Source: JBBTQZ01 sp038065435 (GTDB taxonomy: Bacteria; Patescibacteriota; Minisyncoccia; Phycocordibacterales; WO2-35-19). From it: a stretch of DNA of 22,689 bases. The notes under the pieces were generated by a model. It saw only the letters and a program-made list of their open reading frames with translations, searched no databases and had not been told where the DNA came from. The stretch covers positions 1 through 22,689 of the forward strand of contig JBBTQZ010000059.1 of NCBI GenBank assembly GCA_038065435.1, given 5' to 3'. Made by a program: the position numbers and the translations under genes. Numbering within the stretch: the first letter of the stretch is position 1; every line of letters starts with the position of its first letter. Below, one piece after another: positions 19,898 to 22,689 of the stretch.

Positions 19898-20612
19898 TTC
19901 TTTATCTGGCAGCTTTCAACCTTATGGGGTAGAAAGGGTGTTGAAGTATATAGATTCTTTGTTTACTGATGGGGCAAGTGTAGTTGATATCGGAGCAGAG
20001 TCAACAAATCCCCAATCCAAGGAAGTTTCGTTGGAGGAGGAGAGGGCCAGGTTGCTACAAGTGCTTGGCCCAATCTTCAATACATTCCCACAAAGGATTT
20101 TTTCTCTGGATACAAGAAAGGCCGAAACAGCCAGTCTCTTTCTTGAAATGGGTGGCTCTATAATCAATGACTATGCTGGACTTATAAATAACAACTTGAT
20201 TGGTGTGGTCATAGCTTATAGGTGTCAGTATATTGTTAATCATTTTCCTGGCAGAAATATTCAGGAGGTACACTCAAGAGAAAAAATAGACTCTCTTGTA
20301 CAGGTTAAGGCAGATTTATTAGAGAGAAAAAAATACTTGGTAGAAAGAGGTATTCAAGAAAGACAAATTATTTTAGATCCAGGTATAGGTTTTGCTAAAT
20401 CAGCAAGCCTTAACTGGGAGTTGTTGGGGTTCAAAGATAGTGTGCCAAGTGAAAGTGTTTGTATTGGCTATAGTAAGAAACGCTTCCTTGGGAATGACAG
20501 ATTTGGGGTAGAGGTTAATAGGCAAGCGGGGATGATAGCACTCAAAACTCAACCTGATTATATTCGTTTACATGAACCACAAATACTAATTAAAGGAGAA
20601 AAAAATGAATAA
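19851..20612 (+). CDS. folP: Dihydropteroate synthase homologue (divergent)
   Basis: A 253-aa TIM-barrel enzyme that normally condenses hydroxymethyl-dihydropterin diphosphate with p-aminobenzoate. The pterin-side motifs are intact: GIVNITPDS (Asn12, Asp16), DIGAEST (46-52), SLDTRKA (Asp87), INDY (Asn106, Asp107), ILDPGIGFAK (Asp176, Lys183) and RLH (Arg239, His241). The pABA-side loops differ: SGSF instead of SDGG in loop 1, TNPQ instead of TRPG in loop 2, and SKKRF instead of SRKSF (Arg211 for Ser). The MHMxG segment is NHFPG. A stop codon in frame just upstream fixes the start at 19851, so the usual N-terminal hairpin is missing. It overlaps the oxygenase by 47 bp and folK by 8 bp. Confidence 0.85.
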   Translation: MNFCTKLIGIVNITPDSLSGSFQPYGVERVLKYIDSLFTDGASVVDIGAESTNPQSKEVSLEEERARLLQVLGPIFNTFPQRIFSLDTRKAETASLFLEMGGSIINDYAGLINNNLIGVVIAYRCQYIVNHFPGRNIQEVHSREKIDSLVQVKADLLERKKYLVERGIQERQIILDPGIGFAKSASLNWELLGFKDSVPSESVCIGYSKKRFLGNDRFGVEVNRQAGMIALKTQPDYIRLHEPQILIKGEKNE

Positions 20613-21075
20613 ACACAAAGCACTAGGTCTCGGTAGTAACGTTGGTGATAGAGCTAAAAATCTTCAGAGAGCAACACAGATGTTGGAAGATAGCGGTGTT
20701 CATGTGATTAAGAGGTCTTCTATTTATGAGACGGAACCTGTAGATTGCAGAGATGAAGGTTGGTTTTTGAACCAAGTAGTTTTCATTGAAACAGGTTTAA
20801 CACCGCGTGAGTGTTTTAGAGGCTGTAAAAAAATAGAAGCTAAAATGGGACGACAATATTCTTACAGGAATGCTCCGAGAATAATTGATATAGATCTTTT
20901 GTTATGGAATGAGGTGATACTAAATGATAAAGATCTTGTCGTTCCTCATAAAAGTATTCATGGTCGTAAGTTCGTTCTAATTCCTCTATTAGAGATAGCA
21001 GAGGATATAAAAATTCTTGAGTGGCTTGTCTATGCTATTCAAGGACAGAAAATAAAGAAATATGAAAAAGATTAA
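20605..21075 (+). CDS. folK: 6-hydroxymethyl-7,8-dihydropterin pyrophosphokinase (HPPK)
   Basis: A 156-aa kinase that transfers pyrophosphate from ATP to hydroxymethyl-dihydropterin, the step before FolP. Motifs are complete: GLGSNVGDR (8-16), SSIYETEPVD (about 38-47), WFLNQVVFIET, KKIEAKMGR, the metal-binding APRIIDIDLLLW (two Asp), and VPHKSIHGRKFVLIPLLEIA. Length is normal for the family. AGGAG lies 7 nt before the ATG, which overlaps the folP stop by 8 bp. Its 3' end overlaps folE by 14 bp. Expected to be active. Confidence 0.94.
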   Translation: MNKHKALGLGSNVGDRAKNLQRATQMLEDSGVHVIKRSSIYETEPVDCRDEGWFLNQVVFIETGLTPRECFRGCKKIEAKMGRQYSYRNAPRIIDIDLLLWNEVILNDKDLVVPHKSIHGRKFVLIPLLEIAEDIKILEWLVYAIQGQKIKKYEKD

Positions 21076-21658
21076 GAACTATTCTGATGAAGAGTTAATA
21101 ATAGAGTTAATAAAACGTATTGGCGAAAATCCTAAGCGTATAGGGCTACTCAAAACCCCAAGCCGTGTTGCTCGTTCTTGGGGTGAACTGTACTTTGGTT
21201 ATGACCAAAATAGGAAACCAGAGATAACGACATTCCCCAATGGAGAAGACGGACTCTTTTATAATGAAATGATTCTAGATACCGGGACATTTAATAGTAC
21301 TTGCGAGCACCACCTCCTACCATTTTTTGGAAAGTATTATTTCGGTTATATTCCATCAAAAGAAGGAAAGGTTCTTGGTATTAGTAAAGTTGCCAGAATA
21401 GTAGCTTTTTGTAGTGCTAAGTTGCAAATCCAAGAAAGACTTACAGTAGAGGTGGTACAAACACTCTGGGAGGCTCTTTCAGATAACTTATTAGAACCAA
21501 GAGGCATGGCCTTAGTATTAATTGGAACTCATATGTGCAAATCTATGCGAGGTGTAAAAAAAGATGGTGTTATGACAACCATTGAGCTTAGAGGGCTCTT
21601 TAAAAATAATCAGAGTACTCGAAACGAGTTCTTGCAAATGACAAGAGAATCAAAATGA
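21062..21658 (+). CDS. folE: GTP cyclohydrolase I
   Basis: A 198-aa enzyme that opens and recyclises GTP to dihydroneopterin triphosphate, the entry step to pterins. The zinc and catalytic residues are present: STCEHHLLPF (Cys81, His83, His84) and GTHMCKSMRGV (His157, Cys159). GKYYFGYIP, LGISKVARIV and LQIQERLTVEV are the usual core motifs, and the N-terminal helix carries PKRIGLLKTPSRVARSW. It starts inside the folK 3' end, overlapping by 14 bp, and ends with an ATGA overlap onto folB. With folB, folK and folP it covers GTP to dihydropteroate apart from the dephosphorylation of the triphosphate. Confidence 0.95.
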   Translation: MKKIKNYSDEELIIELIKRIGENPKRIGLLKTPSRVARSWGELYFGYDQNRKPEITTFPNGEDGLFYNEMILDTGTFNSTCEHHLLPFFGKYYFGYIPSKEGKVLGISKVARIVAFCSAKLQIQERLTVEVVQTLWEALSDNLLEPRGMALVLIGTHMCKSMRGVKKDGVMTTIELRGLFKNNQSTRNEFLQMTRESK

Positions 21659-22005
21659 ACAATTCAAGTTATTTAGAAGTCAAAGATTTAACCCTAATGT
21701 GTCGGCTTGGAGTGACAGATGCTGAGCGTTCCTATAAACAAAAAATCTTTGTAACCTTAAGAATATATGGGGACTTTAATCTCCCCATGGAAAGTGATGA
21801 GGTCGTGGACACTATTGACTATACACATGTTGTGGATTCAATTGAGTCTTTGGTTCAAAAAGAAACATTCAAATTAATTGAGCATCTAGCCTACAGGATA
21901 CGAGAAGTAATCTTGGGTGTTTGTGAAAATAGACTTATTGAAGTGTACGTGGTTAAACCAAATGTCCTACGAAATGCTAGATATGCTTCGTTCACATTAC
22001 ATTGA
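21655..22005 (+). CDS. folB: Dihydroneopterin aldolase
   Basis: A 116-aa enzyme cleaving dihydroneopterin to hydroxymethyl-dihydropterin and glycolaldehyde. Family signatures: LMCRLGVTDAERSYKQ with Glu24, VVDTIDYTHVVDSIESLV, KLIEHLAYRI with Glu76, and the catalytic Lys101 in VVKPNV. Length is typical. It overlaps folE at ATGA, and its own stop overlaps the TTG start of the methyltransferase, so translation is probably coupled through the whole operon. Confidence 0.93.
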   Translation: MNNSSYLEVKDLTLMCRLGVTDAERSYKQKIFVTLRIYGDFNLPMESDEVVDTIDYTHVVDSIESLVQKETFKLIEHLAYRIREVILGVCENRLIEVYVVKPNVLRNARYASFTLH

Positions 22006-22610
22006 AACATTTTTATAAAACAAGACGAAAAATCTCTTATAGAGGTTTTAAAGTTATAGTACTCCCCAATGTTTTTGTTCCTCGTCAGATTTCTAAGGTA
22101 ATCGGAATCTCTCAAAAAAATATAAGAATGTATGAAAATAAGAATGTTCTAGATATGGGATCAGGTACGGGAATACAAAGTATTATTGCTTCTAATTCTG
22201 GTGCCAAATCTGTGTTGGCTGTAGATATAAACCCAAAAGCTTGCAAGAACAGTCAATATAATTTTACTTATCATAATCTGGACAATGTCTTTGTTAGAGA
22301 ATCAGACTTGTTTGAAAATGTGACAGAGATGTTTGATTCAATAATTGCTTATCTCCCATCAATCAATGCTCCTACTAGAAGCATGAAAGATAAAGCGGTC
22401 TTTGATCCTGGATATAAAACATTTAGAAACTTTTTGAGAGATGCTAAAAGATATTTGAAGCCTGGTGGGATCATTTATACTTGTTGGGTAAACATAGATA
22501 ATTCAATTGAAATTTTTTATGACATACTTAAAAAAAGTAGATATGAAATTATTAATTCTAAATTGCTAAACTATAATGGGGAAGAGTGGTGGATGTTTGA
22601 CTTGAGATAA
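22002..22610 (+). CDS. Class I SAM-dependent methyltransferase (PrmC/HemK-like, NPPY lost)
   Basis: A 202-aa protein starting at a TTG that overlaps the folB stop. The SAM site is clear: VLDMGSGTG (motif I, about residues 49-57), LAVDINPKAC (motif II acidic position) and YLKPGGIIYTCW. The N-terminal VFVPRQISKVI resembles the substrate-loop region of PrmC/HemK-type enzymes. In those enzymes the motif IV NPPY selects glutamine or base amino groups; here it reads AYLPS, so a protein- or base-N-methyltransferase role is unlikely. As the last gene of a pterin operon it may methylate a pterin, folate precursor or oxygenase product. This is inference; another acceptor is possible. Confidence 0.75.
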   Translation: MKHFYKTRRKISYRGFKVIVLPNVFVPRQISKVIGISQKNIRMYENKNVLDMGSGTGIQSIIASNSGAKSVLAVDINPKACKNSQYNFTYHNLDNVFVRESDLFENVTEMFDSIIAYLPSINAPTRSMKDKAVFDPGYKTFRNFLRDAKRYLKPGGIIYTCWVNIDNSIEIFYDILKKSRYEIINSKLLNYNGEEWWMFDLR

Positions 22611-22634
22611 TCTTTTTTCTGAACCCCACTACTC

Positions 22635-22689
22635 ATTATCAACAAGTCTATTATGAAGGGCGGTCTTGTAAGTGTATCTCTCAAAAACA
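22635..22689 (+). repeat. Direct repeat of the clpB 3' end at the window edge
   Basis: Exact 55-base copy of 18157-18211, running to the last base of the window. It starts 25 bp after the methyltransferase stop. The unit between the repeat starts is 4,478 bp and holds the clpB tail, the TrmB-like gene and the whole folate operon. Confidence 0.95.

Noticed and set aside
18212..22634. Conventional integrative element (prophage or ICE) between the clpB direct repeats
   Set aside because: No integrase, recombinase, transposase or replication gene lies inside; only metabolic and regulatory genes are present, so the repeat is reported without this claim.
1..22689. Recoding of TGA (Gracilibacteria/Absconditabacteria code)
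   Set aside because: TGA ends several genes at the expected place (oxygenase, folE, folB) and no conserved motif needs TGA read as Gly or Trp.

Overview
The window looks like a contig from a Patescibacteria (CPR / Parcubacteria-like) genome. The evidence is a set of reduced housekeeping proteins (IF-2 of about 494 aa without the long N-terminal region), a run of tiny two-helix membrane proteins of the CPR T4SS-pilin-like type, frequent ATA isoleucine codons in the core genes, tRNA genes without encoded CCA, and an RNase P RNA swollen by repeat insertions. TGA reads as stop throughout, so the recoded Gracilibacteria/Absconditabacteria code does not apply. The lineage call is inference.

Layout. 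1-838: the 3' part of gyrA. 885-1613: an endonuclease/exonuclease/phosphatase-fold enzyme. 1633-2450: a REP-associated tyrosine transposase (RAYT) on the minus strand with three copies of a short palindrome, its likely REP partner. 2521-6498: one plus-strand block with a membrane-anchored solute-binding protein followed by seven tandem paralogous small membrane proteins of the pilin/VirB2 type. 6495-8891: two minus-strand envelope genes (a 4-TM protein and an SPFH/band-7 protein). 8961-9567: rnpB on the minus strand with its own promoter and terminator; two ~113 bp inverted-repeat elements sit inside the RNA. 9625-10878: a small membrane peptide and a secreted glycosidase-like protein. 10879-11880: four minus-strand tRNA genes (Leu-UAG, Lys-CUU, Leu-UAA, Cys-GCA) separated by dense hairpin-forming repeats.

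11900-18297: housekeeping genes: infB (minus), then a cysteine desulfurase, a degenerate trypsin-like membrane protein and clpB on the plus strand. 18342-19082: a TrmB-like regulator, divergent from a compact plus-strand operon (19247-22610) whose six genes all overlap: a 2-oxoglutarate/Fe(II) oxygenase, folP, folK, folE, folB and a class I methyltransferase. This operon takes GTP toward dihydropteroate, but has no pABA, folC or DHFR genes, and it adds two tailoring-type enzymes. The FolP has altered loops on the side that normally faces pABA. Together this could be an acquired folate module or a modified-pterin pathway, and it is the most promising candidate for an undescribed system here.

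Two further structural points matter. The last 55 bases of the window (22635-22689) are an exact copy of the 3' end of clpB (18157-18211), which implies either a real direct repeat or tandem structure around the 4.5 kb regulator-folate block, or an assembly-graph end effect. Several genes also start 6-8 bp after a -10 box, suggesting leaderless transcripts, while a minority (the SPFH pair, the oxygenase, folK) have strong Shine-Dalgarno sequences.
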